Source: an uncultured bacterium
GTDB taxonomy: Bacteria > Bacillota > Clostridia > Lachnospirales > Lachnospiraceae
Direction of reading: 5' to 3'
Assembly (NCBI GenBank): GCA_905215405.1
Contig: CAJMQE010000051.1
Span: 1-27,757, forward strand
DNA: 27,757 nucleotides
Position numbers and translations under genes: made by a program
Notes under the pieces: generated by a model
What the model saw: the letters and a program-made list of their open reading frames with translations, nothing else
What the model was told of the DNA's origin: nothing
The model's database searches: none
Shown: positions 7,162 to 14,868 of the stretch, one piece after another
How the letters are laid out: the number at the start of each line of letters is the position of its first letter
Position numbering within the stretch: position 1 is the first letter of the stretch

Positions 7162-7230
7162 ATGTCTTTTAAAACAAATCAAACACAACAGATTACTCTG
7201 CCTTTCGGCGCTGAGCATTCGCCCCAATAG
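7162..7230 (+). pseudogene. Possible transposase N-terminal remnant
   Basis: A 22-codon frame starting MSFKTNQTQQITLPFG stops at 7230. The opening resembles the first residues of IS1182-type transposases in Clostridia as I recall them, and a TATAAT-like -10 lies about 35 bases upstream. Nothing else of a transposase is present. The GGTGTC/GACACC dyad at 7079-7097 could be part of an insertion-sequence end. Weak identification. Confidence 0.25.
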
Positions 7231-7259
7231 TTGCGTCTGTTTTGCAAAACGTGTATTAT
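7231..7259 (+). promoter_or_regulatory. Weak promoter candidate for the antiporter gene
   Basis: TTGCGT (7231-7236), a 17-base spacer and TATTAT (7254-7259) precede the antiporter start by 54 bases. The -10 is good, the -35 only half matches. The rest of 7020-7313 shows no gene, and I see no known potassium-linked riboswitch. Confidence 0.35.
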
Positions 7260-7313
7260 ATTCTTGTCAACTATTTTACATTGAATTGATAGAACTTATG
7301 AGGGAGGCATGCT

Positions 7314-8912
7314 ATGACAAACTATTTACTCATTGCTTCAATAGTAATTATATTATCGATATTTACTTCAAAGCTATCTCAAAAAATTGGTATCCCTGGA
7401 CTATTATTGTTTATAGGGCTAGGTCTACTGTTTGGATCAGATGGTCTGGTTCAAATTAATTTTGATAATTATAAATTTGCTGAGGAAACCTGTTCAGTTG
7501 CTTTGATATTCATTATGTTTTATGGAGGATTTGGCACGCGCTGGAAGACAGCGAAACCTGTTGCAAAGAAAGCTCTTTTGTTATCTTCATTCGGAGTATT
7601 GATTACAGCTTTTTTGGTTGGACTATTCTGCTTCTTTATAATACGAATTAGTCTTTTAGAAAGTTTTCTGATTGGTGCAGTTATCAGTTCTACAGATGCA
7701 GCATCGGTCTTTTCTATATTAAAATCAAAGAAACTGGCACTGAAGGACCAAAGTTCATCTATGCTGGAGCTAGAAAGCGGTAGCAATGACCCAACAGCAT
7801 ATATGCTGACACTTATCATTTTGGAATTGATGAATGGATCGACATCACCCGGAAGATATGCATTCATGATTGCAGCGCAGTTTATTGTAGGTATAGTGTG
7901 CGCGATTACACTGGCATATATTTCCATCTATTTATACAAAAAATTTCAATTAAAATCGGATGGACTGGAAATCGTATTCTTTGTTGCAATGGTCTTCTTA
8001 TCCTTTTCATTACCCGAGCAATTCGGTGGCAACGGATACTTAAGTACCTACATATTCGGTATACTTGTTGGTAATCAGCAATTGAAGAACAAACATGTAC
8101 TAATCAATTTTTTTGATGGCCTGACTGGGCTCGTGCAGATTTATATCTTTTTCATTCTGGGACTACTGGCTTTTCCATCTCAAATGCCTCAGATTATCGG
8201 CGTAGCACTTGCAATCACAGTCTTTTTGACATTGATTGTAAGGCCAGTTTCTGTATTTGCAATATTAAAGCCTTTTGGTTGTAGTTTGAACCAAATTGCA
8301 CTTGTATCATTTGCAGGAATCAGAGGTGCATCGGCCATTGTATTTGCCATCATGGCTACAGTGAATCCGGCATATCTTAAAAATGATATTTTTCATATTG
8401 TATTCTGCATAGTGTTGTTTTCGATTGCAATTCAAGGAACACTACTGCCCTACATTGCTAGAAAGCTTGATATGATTGATACAGAAGGGGATATCTCAAA
8501 GACATTTTCAGATTATCAAGAAGAAGGAGATGTCCAGCTGATCCGTCTTCCAATAACAAAAAACCATCCGTGGATCTCATTACAGATAAAGGATCTTGAT
8601 CTGCCCCCACAAATGCTGGTTGTAACGATAATCAAAAAGAAGTCTGCTCTCATACCAAATGGAAGTACACGAATAGAAATTGGAGACATTATGGTCATTG
8701 CCGCTCCTGGAAGTAATGATGAAGTGAATGTCGAGGTGATTGAACAGAAAATCACAAAGCAGCATTCATGGAATCAGAAAAAGATACAGTCCATAAAAAC
8801 AGATACGAATACACTGATTGCCATCATCAAACGAGAAGAAAAGACAATTGTCCCAAATGGAAATACGAAGATTCAGGAAAATGACATTCTTGTAATCGTA
8901 AGTAAAATGTAA
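7314..8912 (+). CDS. K+/H+ antiporter, CvrA/NhaP2-type (CPA1)
   Basis: This 532-residue integral membrane protein would exchange cytoplasmic K+ (or Na+) for protons. Residues 1-390 hold about a dozen hydrophobic segments with GIPGLLLFIGLGLLFG near the start, AVISSTDAASVFSIL and LELESGSNDPTAYML, the ion-site blocks of the NhaP/CvrA group, and FAGIRGASAIVFAI further on. The C-terminus carries two RCK_C/TrkA_C-like regulatory domains, about 403-467 and 478-532. Known CvrA proteins usually carry one TrkA_C domain plus another type of domain, so the double copy is worth noting. A strong GGGAGG site precedes the ATG. It lies alone on the plus strand between two mobilization modules, so it looks like cargo. 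Confidence 0.85.
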   Translation: MTNYLLIASIVIILSIFTSKLSQKIGIPGLLLFIGLGLLFGSDGLVQINFDNYKFAEETCSVALIFIMFYGGFGTRWKTAKPVAKKALLLSSFGVLITAFLVGLFCFFIIRISLLESFLIGAVISSTDAASVFSILKSKKLALKDQSSSMLELESGSNDPTAYMLTLIILELMNGSTSPGRYAFMIAAQFIVGIVCAITLAYISIYLYKKFQLKSDGLEIVFFVAMVFLSFSLPEQFGGNGYLSTYIFGILVGNQQLKNKHVLINFFDGLTGLVQIYIFFILGLLAFPSQMPQIIGVALAITVFLTLIVRPVSVFAILKPFGCSLNQIALVSFAGIRGASAIVFAIMATVNPAYLKNDIFHIVFCIVLFSIAIQGTLLPYIARKLDMIDTEGDISKTFSDYQEEGDVQLIRLPITKNHPWISLQIKDLDLPPQMLVVTIIKKKSALIPNGSTRIEIGDIMVIAAPGSNDEVNVEVIEQKITKQHSWNQKKIQSIKTDTNTLIAIIKREEKTIVPNGNTKIQENDILVIVSKM

Positions 8913-9054
8913 ATGTCCTTGCAATTTTTACATTATTTCTATTTGGTTCATATGTTCAAAGTATCAATTAAATAGACTATTTTGCATAGTATGCTCAAAC
9001 AGTGTGCCCTACAAATTCTTAAGCTCATCAATTTAATTATATTTTCAATGCATG

Positions 9055-9378
9055 CTATATTTTTTTATCTAAATACTTAATTGCGACTAATTCAATCAAA
9101 TTTCGTATACCAATATACATTTCTACATATATAGTTACTCTTTGAAGTGAAAACACAATTTCTGTATCAGTAAACATTGGAATCACGGTTCCGAGAAATA
9201 CTAATATTAGTAAAATATAATTTGATATACTTGCAGCCTGATTTGCTTTCAATTGAAGCATCTGCCAGCGTTCATCTCCTTTATACACAACTTGTTTTTT
9301 CGCTTTAAAAAAATAAAGCCAAAGTGTTGCTCCTAACGCTAAAATAAGAAAAGCTAAGATAATGGTTTGTTCAATCAT
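9055..9378 (-). CDS. Small membrane protein paired with an XRE repressor
   Basis: A 107-residue protein with three hydrophobic segments: MIEQTIILAFLILALGATLW at the start, ISNYILLILVFLGTVIP in the middle and a weaker one in the last third. ATG 9378 is chosen because AAGGAGG lies 9 bases upstream; the longer frame from 9411 lacks a site. It starts two bases before the repressor stop codon, so the two genes are translationally linked. XRE-type regulator plus DUF2178-like small membrane protein pairs are common in Firmicutes and have no firmly known role. Confidence 0.7.
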   Translation of the reverse strand: MIEQTIILAFLILALGATLWLYFFKAKKQVVYKGDERWQMLQLKANQAASISNYILLILVFLGTVIPMFTDTEIVFSLQRVTIYVEMYIGIRNLIELVAIKYLDKKI

Positions 9379-9379
9379 A

Positions 9380-9583
9380 TTATTTTTCCTCCTTAAATTC
9401 AAAAACTGCATTTATAGAAATCCCAAACGTGTCTGCAATCTTAAATGCTAATTCCAGAGACGGAGTGTATTTATATCTTTCTATTGATATGACTGCTTGT
9501 CGTGAAATCCCAACTTTACTTGCCAAATCTTCCTGTGTCCAATCCCGTTCCGCACGCAAAACCTTTATTTTATTTATTACCAA
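9380..9583 (-). CDS. XRE-family helix-turn-helix regulator
   Basis: A 67-residue protein that is essentially one HTH_3 domain: VLRAERDWTQEDLASKVGIS, then RQAVISIERYKYTPSLELAF and a short tail. It is the YozG/Cro-like size class. The start is TTG at 9583 with GGGAG 8 bases upstream; no ATG lies in frame between. Its promoter is covered by a large double dyad (9600-9657), so it very probably represses its own operon. Confidence 0.9.
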   Translation of the reverse strand: MVINKIKVLRAERDWTQEDLASKVGISRQAVISIERYKYTPSLELAFKIADTFGISINAVFEFKEEK

Positions 9584-9599
9584 AGTAACTTCTCCCTTC

Positions 9600-9657
9600 C
9601 AAAATGTAATGAGTTGATTACATTATCAATTGTAATCAACTCATTACATTTTGTCAA
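9600..9657 (-). promoter_or_regulatory. Promoter inside a double-dyad operator for the XRE operon
   Basis: On the minus strand TTGACA (9652-9657) and TACAAT (9629-9634) are 17 bases apart. A perfect 23-bp inverted repeat (9600-9622 with 9631-9653, 8-base spacer) covers the spacer and -10 and overlaps the -35. Each arm holds its own dyad, TGTAAT-N6-ATTACA (9605-9622 and 9631-9648). This is the layout of two operator sites, 26 bp apart, for a dimeric repressor. Confidence 0.85.
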
Positions 9658-9798
9658 TAAGAAGAAACATTTATATAATTGTCCATTGGTATGTGAAAGG
9701 ATGCGGGAAGAATCGGGGATATTATTAAACTTTTTCAGAGGTAATGGTACTGCGCTGGATGAAATTAGTATTATGGTAGCAACTGTTAGTGTTTAGAA
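9658..9798. other. Non-coding stretch with no supported gene
   Basis: Between the XRE promoter and the convergent terminator I see no gene. A 60-codon rightward frame starts inside the operator and lacks a ribosome site, so it is not called. Confidence 0.4.
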
Positions 9799-9835
9799 AA
9801 ACACGGCAAAGGGGTAAATCCATTTTGCCGTGTTT
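9799..9835 (-). terminator. Hairpin terminator after the membrane-protein genes
   Basis: Perfect 12-bp arms AAACACGGCAAA and TTTGCCGTGTTT with a 13-base loop. On the minus strand the right arm ends in a run of five T. It lies downstream of the leftward gene 9945-10271 and can serve as its terminator. Confidence 0.65.
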
Positions 9836-9944
9836 CATAAATTGCTATTTCGATATTTAATTTATTTTCTTAAATATGTGAGAATGAGGCTACTCGTAGC
9901 ATACTAAAATAATGTGCTCACAAACTGTGAGTTGTTACATGAGT

Positions 9945-10271
9945 TTAACTGTACTTATTCAAAATATTTTTATAACTTTTATACAGAAAAAATATTCCAA
10001 TTGTACATTCTATTCCAAGGAATAAAATTCCAATAATAGGATAGATACACGAACCTATTCCAGTAATCAAAAATGCAATTGCACATTTTCTATATAGCAA
10101 AGCCATCTCATAATTATAATCCTTTACATTTTTAAGCTTTGAATTTAACTTATTCTCTCCCCCGCTCCAAAAAGAAATGGGTGTAATACTGTCTTTGTTG
10201 AAAGTTGAAATTATCCAAAAAGGAACTGAGCACATAAAAAAACATACTAACATAATTATTCTTTCTGCCAT
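9945..10271 (-). CDS. Small membrane protein, function unknown
   Basis: A 108-residue protein with hydrophobic segments at about 4-22 (IIMLVCFFMCSVPFWII), 65-80 and 80-98. Between the first and second is a soluble stretch with the motif SITPISFWSGGENKL and VKDYNYEMALLYRK. I have seen this Trp-Ser/Ala-Gly plus Val-Lys-x-Tyr-Asn pattern in small membrane proteins of Clostridia but know no function. The start has AAGGCGGG upstream. It follows the gene at 10339-10848 in the same direction and is probably in its operon. Confidence 0.6.
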   Translation of the reverse strand: MAERIIMLVCFFMCSVPFWIISTFNKDSITPISFWSGGENKLNSKLKNVKDYNYEMALLYRKCAIAFLITGIGSCIYPIIGILFLGIECTIGIFFLYKSYKNILNKYS

Positions 10272-10338
10272 ATTTAACCCGCCTTCTCAAATTTATATTT
10301 CAGTTTATCAGCTTAACAATCTGAGATTTGTTATTTTC

Positions 10339-10848
10339 TCAATTTATGTGATTGTAATAGTTTTCGGGAACTCCATAACTCCGAACGGCATCTTCCAATT
10401 CCTTATCATTTAGGCTTCTCATAAACAGCCAGTTTTGTTCATACATATAATAAGGTTGGCGATATTCAGTACGAATAAATGTATTTGAAACATATAACGC
10501 AATGTGGCTATCATATTGTTCAACTTTAGTAGCAAGTCTTAAGTTATATGAAAAAGTTATCCCTATAATTACAACTGTCAATATTATTCCAAATACAACT
10601 GTAACAATTGAAACAATCGCTTTTTCTAGTTTTCTTTCATGATGTATTTTCATGTATGATGATAATTTCCATGATACAACTATTATTTCACATATCCAAC
10701 AGATACATAAAAGGCTGGATATGATATTTGCACTTATTGGAATATAATACCATTTAAAAAACTCAGATATTCTAAGCACCATGAACAATATTGTTATTAC
10801 CGCCAATAATATTGTACAAATAAAACTTAATTTCCCAATAATTTTCAA
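10339..10848 (-). CDS. Membrane protein, function unknown
   Basis: A 169-residue protein with about four hydrophobic segments (residues 7-25, 36-60, 82-103 and part of the region between) and a soluble C-terminal 65 residues rich in Tyr and Asn. I do not recognise the family. The start is TTG at 10848 with GAAGG 6 bases before it. The short 5' context (GAGAAGG) resembles that of the next gene, consistent with one leftward operon. Strongly AT-rich. Confidence 0.55.
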   Translation of the reverse strand: MKIIGKLSFICTILLAVITILFMVLRISEFFKWYYIPISANIISSLLCICWICEIIVVSWKLSSYMKIHHERKLEKAIVSIVTVVFGIILTVVIIGITFSYNLRLATKVEQYDSHIALYVSNTFIRTEYRQPYYMYEQNWLFMRSLNDKELEDAVRSYGVPENYYNHIN

Positions 10849-11004
10849 TTTACTACCTTCTCAATTCTATTTTAATCTTGAATAGATATTGTAAATAAAG
10901 TATACGAATAAATAATACGACAATACAGACGATATAATTATAACATGATGAACTAATGTAAACTAGTTATATTTTCTAATTAAACAGTTGATTTTTTACA
11001 GATG

Positions 11005-11028
11005 AGCCGGTTATGCGGCTTTTTTTTT
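11005..11028 (+). terminator. Rho-independent terminator, plus strand, without an upstream gene
   Basis: AGCCG / CGGCT with a 6-base loop followed by nine T. No plus-strand gene lies upstream for 2 kb, so it is probably left over from a lost gene at the edge of the second element. Confidence 0.6.
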
Positions 11029-11056
11029 GTCCTATATTTTCCCTTATGAACGTTAA

Positions 11057-11236
11057 ATACACGTATCTCTTTTAATCAATATGGGATTTACAGCGGTAGC
11101 CATTGGTTCCAGAGTTGGTCATGAAAGTTCGGATATAACTTTTCGTTATGCACATATGTTTCCAAGTGAGCAAAAGCAGATGGCAACCATGCTAAATAAT
11201 GCATTTGTGATTCCAGATAAGGAAGGTGAGGAATAA
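11057..11236 (+). pseudogene. Tyrosine integrase, C-terminal remnant
   Basis: An open stretch encodes IHVSLLINMGFTAVAIGSRV, then GHESSDITFRYAHMFPSEQ and a tail of about 20 residues. This is the end of a phage/ICE-type tyrosine recombinase with the catalytic His (GHES) and Tyr (RYAHMF) in place. The frame is closed by a stop at 11054, just where the catalytic Arg block should be, so roughly 300 upstream residues are missing. The stop TAA overlaps the ATG of the next gene (TAATG), which shows that integrase and MobC-like gene were originally one operon. It marks the worn left end of the second element. Confidence 0.8.
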
Positions 11237-11631
11237 TGCCGGGAGTTCATAAGAATCCAACGATCAGTTTTCGTATCTCGGATTACGAGAGAAGAGAAAT
11301 TGAAGCAAAGATTAAGGCAAGTGGAATGAGGAAGAAAGATTATTTTGTCCGTTCCTGTATTTATAATCGTGTCTGTGTTGTTGGTAAGAAGGAGACGGTA
11401 TATGTGCTGGTGGAAGAATTGCAGAAAATGCAACAAAATCTTCATCAGTTGCATGAACAGATTTTATCAGAAAATATTCAGATAACCGGTGAAGCAATAC
11501 AAGAATTACAGCTGGACTACGAATATATGTTAAAAGCTATTCTATGGATGCTTGAAGGCGCACGATATTTGTGGGAAGTAAAAAGTACAGCCGGGAAGGA
11601 GAGTGAGAATTGTGGAGGAAACAAAAGTTGA
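11236..11631 (+). CDS. MobC-like ribbon-helix-helix mobilization protein
   Basis: A 131-residue protein. NPTISFRISDYERREIEAKI followed by KASGMRKKDYFVRSCIYNR is the N-terminal ribbon-helix-helix of plasmid mobilization proteins that bind DNA near oriT. The rest is helical and Gln-rich (LQKMQQNLHQLHEQI). It is coupled to the integrase remnant upstream by stop-start overlap, and its last 20 bases overlap the ATPase gene. A second, different MobC lies at 15044, so this copy may serve replication or another site rather than the relaxase. Confidence 0.65.
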   Translation: MPGVHKNPTISFRISDYERREIEAKIKASGMRKKDYFVRSCIYNRVCVVGKKETVYVLVEELQKMQQNLHQLHEQILSENIQITGEAIQELQLDYEYMLKAILWMLEGARYLWEVKSTAGKESENCGGNKS

Positions 11632-12598
11632 ACTAAAGATGATTAATATGGCAGACGTTCAGGCGAGTTCCATAGATTGGCTTTGGTACCCATTTATTCC
11701 ATATGGAAAACTTACTATTATTCAGGGTGATCCTGGAGATGGTAAAAGTACTTTGGTGTTGAACATAGCTGCGAGGCTATCAAAGGGAGAAGGTCTTGAT
11801 GATGAAATGAAACCTGCGGATCCAATAAATGTAATTTACCAAACAGCAGAGGATGGTTTGGCTGACACGGTAAAGCCGAGACTAGAACTTGCAGGAGCTG
11901 ATTGTAGTCGAATTTCTATTAAAGATGAAAGTGAAAAATCAGTATCTATGGTAGATGAGCGATTAGAGGAAGCGATAATGAAGCAACAAGCAAAACTGCT
12001 TATTCTAGATCCAATTCAAGCATATCTAGGTGGTGGTACGGATATGAACCGTGCAAATGAAGCTCGCGATATGACCAAAAAGCTTGGAGCATTAGCTGAG
12101 AAAACGGGGTGCGCCATTGTTCTTATCGGTCATATGAATAAAGGTGGTGGAGCAAAAGCGGCATATCGTGGTATGGGGTCCATAGATTTCTTTGCAGTTG
12201 CAAGAAGCGTGATTCTAGTTGGGCGAATTGAAGGGCAGGAACAAATGAGGGCTGTGATTCAGATTAAGAATAACTTAGCTGCATTTGGACATGCCAAAGC
12301 ATTTGCTCTAGTGGAAGATGGATTTTGCTGGATAGGTGATTATGACATTACAGCAGATGAAGTTCTTGGTGGTATTGTTCCAAAAGCAAATAAATTGGAG
12401 CAGGCAAAGCTGTTATTGAAAGATTTGAGCGCAGACAAAATCATGATGCCAAGTAGTGAGATTATGGATATTGCCTCGGGTGAAGGAATTTCCAAGAGAA
12501 CTTTGGAAAGTGCCAAGAAGGAATTAGGAATTAAAGCAAAGCCAGTCAACAATATCTGGTACTGGGATTTGAAACAAGATGATATGAATGAGATTTGA
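11612..12598 (+). CDS. RepA-like hexameric helicase / AAA_25 ATPase
   Basis: A 328-residue RecA-fold ATPase. Walker A is GDPGDGKST at about 39-47, Walker B is LLILDP near 130, and CAIVLIGHMNKGGG holds the sensor His. This is the RSF1010 RepA/DnaB-like group used for plasmid or element replication. The C-terminal 70 residues look like a winged helix (KRTLESAKKELGIKAK). GTG 11612 is chosen because AAGGAG lies 10 bases upstream; GTG 11603 is possible. The protein suggests the second element descends from something that replicated on its own. Confidence 0.8.
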   Translation: MEETKVELKMINMADVQASSIDWLWYPFIPYGKLTIIQGDPGDGKSTLVLNIAARLSKGEGLDDEMKPADPINVIYQTAEDGLADTVKPRLELAGADCSRISIKDESEKSVSMVDERLEEAIMKQQAKLLILDPIQAYLGGGTDMNRANEARDMTKKLGALAEKTGCAIVLIGHMNKGGGAKAAYRGMGSIDFFAVARSVILVGRIEGQEQMRAVIQIKNNLAAFGHAKAFALVEDGFCWIGDYDITADEVLGGIVPKANKLEQAKLLLKDLSADKIMMPSSEIMDIASGEGISKRTLESAKKELGIKAKPVNNIWYWDLKQDDMNEI

Positions 12599-12601
12599 TA
12601 G

Positions 12602-12707
12602 TAAGACCGCAACATTGCAAACTATCAGATTTTACGGTCTTAAATTTTCGGTGTTACACATGATTGCAAGGTTGCAAACACAATAGGCTTTGCAGTGTTG
12701 CGGTCTT
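12602..12707. repeat. Repeat cluster with two competing stems
   Basis: AAGACCGCAACATTGCAAA (12603-12621) is matched by an inverted copy at 12689-12707 with one mismatch. The same left arm can instead pair over 8 bases with CGGTCTTA (12635-12642). The short words TTGCAA and CGGTCTT recur inside. It may be an iteron-like origin site next to the RepA-like gene, or a riboregulator of the TnpV gene. Confidence 0.55.
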
Positions 12708-12737
12708 GCAGATTATAAAAGAAAGGACGTATGTGTC

Positions 12738-13118
12738 ATGAAGGAAGAAACAATATTTGAGAAGTTGGGGATAGAATATCAGGAGGTTGACGGAATTTTT
12801 TATCCTATTTTATCTGTTCCAACGGAGGATAATCAGTGCCTTAATGTTGGGAAATATGGTCGTATGTGGATTGAACATATTAAGATAACATACCCACAGC
12901 GATATCGCAGTCTATTGCGCTTTGGAGAATTAAAGGAGCGAGCTGAAATGGTCAATGAAACAGCATACGAACTGTTAGAAGACATTGAAGTCAGATGGCT
13001 GAATAAGCATAGACCAAAGAATCCGAATTCCTTTATCGAGCAGTTACACCTTCGCAACCAGGCGCGAATGATGGCAGAAGAAGTTGTGCTTCATGATGTA
13101 GTCAGACAGTTTCACTAA
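12738..13118 (+). CDS. tnpV: TnpV-family transposon-encoded protein
   Basis: A 126-residue protein. NVGKYGRMWIEHIKITYPQR followed by YRSLLRFGELKERAEMVNETA is the TnpV pattern (Gly-Lys-Tyr-Gly-x-Met, then a Leu/Arg-rich helix), and RNQARMMAEEVVLHDVV matches the usual C-terminal helix. Function unknown; TnpV is named from Tn4451-like elements. ATG 12738 is chosen (AAGGA upstream) over a frame opening at 12690 inside the repeat cluster. Compared with typical TnpV the middle is slightly longer. Confidence 0.7.
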   Translation: MKEETIFEKLGIEYQEVDGIFYPILSVPTEDNQCLNVGKYGRMWIEHIKITYPQRYRSLLRFGELKERAEMVNETAYELLEDIEVRWLNKHRPKNPNSFIEQLHLRNQARMMAEEVVLHDVVRQFH

Positions 13119-13149
13119 ATAAACAAACAGAAGAAAGAGAGGATTTTTT

Positions 13150-14079
13150 ATGAATCAATATAGAGTAGATGGGAGCCTGATTATTGCTGTAGATCACGGT
13201 TTCGGAAATATGAAAACAGCAAATATAGTATTTAGTAATGGAATGGCGGTATATGACACAGAGCCAATTATGAGCAGAGATTATCTGTTCTTTGAGGGAA
13301 AGTATTATGTTCTGAATCAAGGACATAAGCCATATGCATCTGAAAAAATTAACGATGATGATTTTTATATTCTTACCATTGCAGCAATTGCAAAGGAACT
13401 TCGATTAAGAGGAATAACAAGAGAGCGAGTTCACCTTGCGGTAGGGTTACCACTGAAATGGAGGGACGTACAGCAGGAAGAGTTCAAGAAGTATTTGCTA
13501 AGAAATAAACATGTGGAATTTACCTATTGTGGAAGCAAATATTTTGTAGACATTACCGGGTGCAGTGTAATGCCACAATGTTATGCTGCTGTGGCAGAAA
13601 AGTTAGGTTCTTATCAGGGGCTTAATATGTTGGCTGACATTGGAAATGGAACCATGAATGTTATGTATCTTCAGGATGGTAGAACCATTGAGAAAGAGAT
13701 GTGGACGGAAATCCTTGGCGTGAAACAATGCGCTTTGTTGATTCACGATACGGTGTTAAATAAGTTTCAGGTGGAATTGGATGAAAGCCTCTTAAATTCC
13801 TATCTTATGAAGGGAAGAGCCGATGTGGATGAAGAATATTTGATGTTTATGGAAGAGACAGCAAAGACCTATGTGCAAAGTATTTTCTTGAAATTAAAGG
13901 AGCTTGGCTATAATTCAAAACTGATGAAACTGCATTTTATGGGTGGTGGAGCAAAGCTGGTAGAGTTATTTGGAGAGTATGAACCGGCAAGAGTATCTTT
14001 TAATCATGATATTTGTGTCAATGCCAAAGGCTTCGAGTATTTCTGCTATCTTGCAATGCGTAAACAGAGACGTGCTTAG
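13150..14079 (+). CDS. parM: ParM/StbA-like actin-type segregation ATPase
   Basis: A 309-residue protein of the actin fold. The phosphate loops are AVDHGFGNMKT (about 14-24) and LADIGNGTMNVMYL (about 161-174), and the adenosine motif is HFMGGGAKLVELF (about 261-273). These are the three diagnostic blocks of ParM-like proteins. Such filaments push sister plasmids apart when linked through ParR to a centromere site. GAGAGG precedes the ATG. The following gene is a good candidate for the ParR partner. Confidence 0.85.
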   Translation: MNQYRVDGSLIIAVDHGFGNMKTANIVFSNGMAVYDTEPIMSRDYLFFEGKYYVLNQGHKPYASEKINDDDFYILTIAAIAKELRLRGITRERVHLAVGLPLKWRDVQQEEFKKYLLRNKHVEFTYCGSKYFVDITGCSVMPQCYAAVAEKLGSYQGLNMLADIGNGTMNVMYLQDGRTIEKEMWTEILGVKQCALLIHDTVLNKFQVELDESLLNSYLMKGRADVDEEYLMFMEETAKTYVQSIFLKLKELGYNSKLMKLHFMGGGAKLVELFGEYEPARVSFNHDICVNAKGFEYFCYLAMRKQRRA

Positions 14080-14096
14080 GAAGGGAGTTGGGGCAA

Positions 14097-14576
14097 ATGA
14101 AGGACACAGAGCAAAAGACCGTTCGCTTCTATGCCAATAATCCTAAGCATAAGGAGGCATGGGAGTATCTTCACCAACTGGATAAGGAGATTTGTTCATC
14201 ACAGCAGGATTTTATAATTGCTGCAATTAATAGCTATTATCACAAGATGGCAGAATTAAAGGATGATCCTTATTTGGAGACACGAGAGCGTGAAGAAGAA
14301 TTTATTAAGCGAATTACACATGGCGTGATGGAACAATTGACAGCAGACCTGCCCAAGGTGGTTGGCGGATTTTTGATTGGTTTGTTGGCAGGAGAAACAG
14401 ATGGTGTGTCTTCTATTGGGAGAGCACTTGCAGAGAAGTATACAGGCGGTGCTGTTGATGAAAAGGCTATTTGTACTTCGCCCAATGTTGAGGTAAAGGA
14501 AGCTGAAATCAAAGCTGATATCAGTGAAGCGGAAGTTGCTGACAATGAGTACCTGGATTTGGACAATATTTTCTAA
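14097..14576 (+). CDS. ParR-like DNA-binding partner of ParM
   Basis: A 159-residue protein lying 17 bases after the ParM-like gene. Residues 1-45 (VRFYANNPKHKEAWEYLHQL, then SSQQDFIIAAINSYY) look like a ribbon-helix-helix with the spacing seen in ParR-type adaptors; the remainder is acidic and ends in a YLDLDNIF tail. ParR proteins bind a centromere and use an acidic C-terminus to contact ParM, so both order and shape fit. ATG 14097 has GGAAGGGAG upstream; TTG 14088 is less likely. Confidence 0.6.
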   Translation: MKDTEQKTVRFYANNPKHKEAWEYLHQLDKEICSSQQDFIIAAINSYYHKMAELKDDPYLETREREEEFIKRITHGVMEQLTADLPKVVGGFLIGLLAGETDGVSSIGRALAEKYTGGAVDEKAICTSPNVEVKEAEIKADISEAEVADNEYLDLDNIF

Positions 14577-14581
14577 AAGAA

Positions 14582-14689
14582 ATCAGAAATGAAATCACTT
14601 GTGAAAAGATGACATCAAGAATAAGCCAGTCTGACATCAGATGTCTTTCTTTTTGCAATCAGAGGAGGCTGATAGATTTCATTTCTGAT
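14582..14689 (+). other. Long structured segment after the parMR genes
   Basis: ATCAGAAATGAAATC (14582-14596) pairs perfectly with GATTTCATTTCTGAT (14675-14689), followed by ATATTTTTATG. The enclosed 78 bases hold a tandem TGACATCA word and a GACATC/GATGTC stem next to TTTCTTTTT. It could be the operon terminator, a structured RNA or a centromere-like site. Confidence 0.5.
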
Positions 14690-14742
14690 ATTTTTATGCT
14701 TTTGGTAAATATCATAAGTGCAATTTTATTGTATATTTTGTC

Positions 14743-14868
14743 GCCCACTGCGGTGGGCTAAATATCGGGTGCAGGTGCTCCTGCCAAGACGTCCGCTGTT
14801 GCGGATGGGAAAAGTGCTACCTTTTCCGTATCTTGCAAAACCAGTGAGCAAGCAGAGACCATGCTTGC
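14743..14868. other. Array of five short hairpins, probable oriT region of the second element
   Basis: Five perfect stems stand one after another: GCCCAC/GTGGGC (14743-14758), GCAGG/CCTGC (14771-14784), TCCGC/GCGGA (14792-14805), GGAAAAG/CTTTTCC (14808-14827) and GCAAGCA/TGCTTGC (14848-14868). ATAAGTGC, the first part of the MobQ-type nick core, lies just before them at 14714-14721. The place, directly upstream of MobC and a relaxase, fits an oriT. The 409 bases between 14577 and 14985 hold no convincing gene. Confidence 0.5.

Noticed and set aside
7148..7459. 103-codon frame overlapping the antiporter start
   Set aside because: Out of frame with the clear antiporter gene, Cys/Arg-rich and without a ribosome site.
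9614..9796. 60-codon plus-strand frame beginning in the XRE operator
   Set aside because: No ribosome site, starts inside an inverted repeat, and its residues resemble no family.
601..11013. 15 bases shared in opposite orientation by 605-619 and 10999-11013 (ACAGATGAGCCGGTT)
   Set aside because: A 15-base match on either strand is about what chance allows in a window of this size, and the surrounding bases differ; not enough to call element ends.
14743..14868. CRISPR array
   Set aside because: The hairpins differ from each other and there are no equal repeats with unique spacers; no cas genes in the window.
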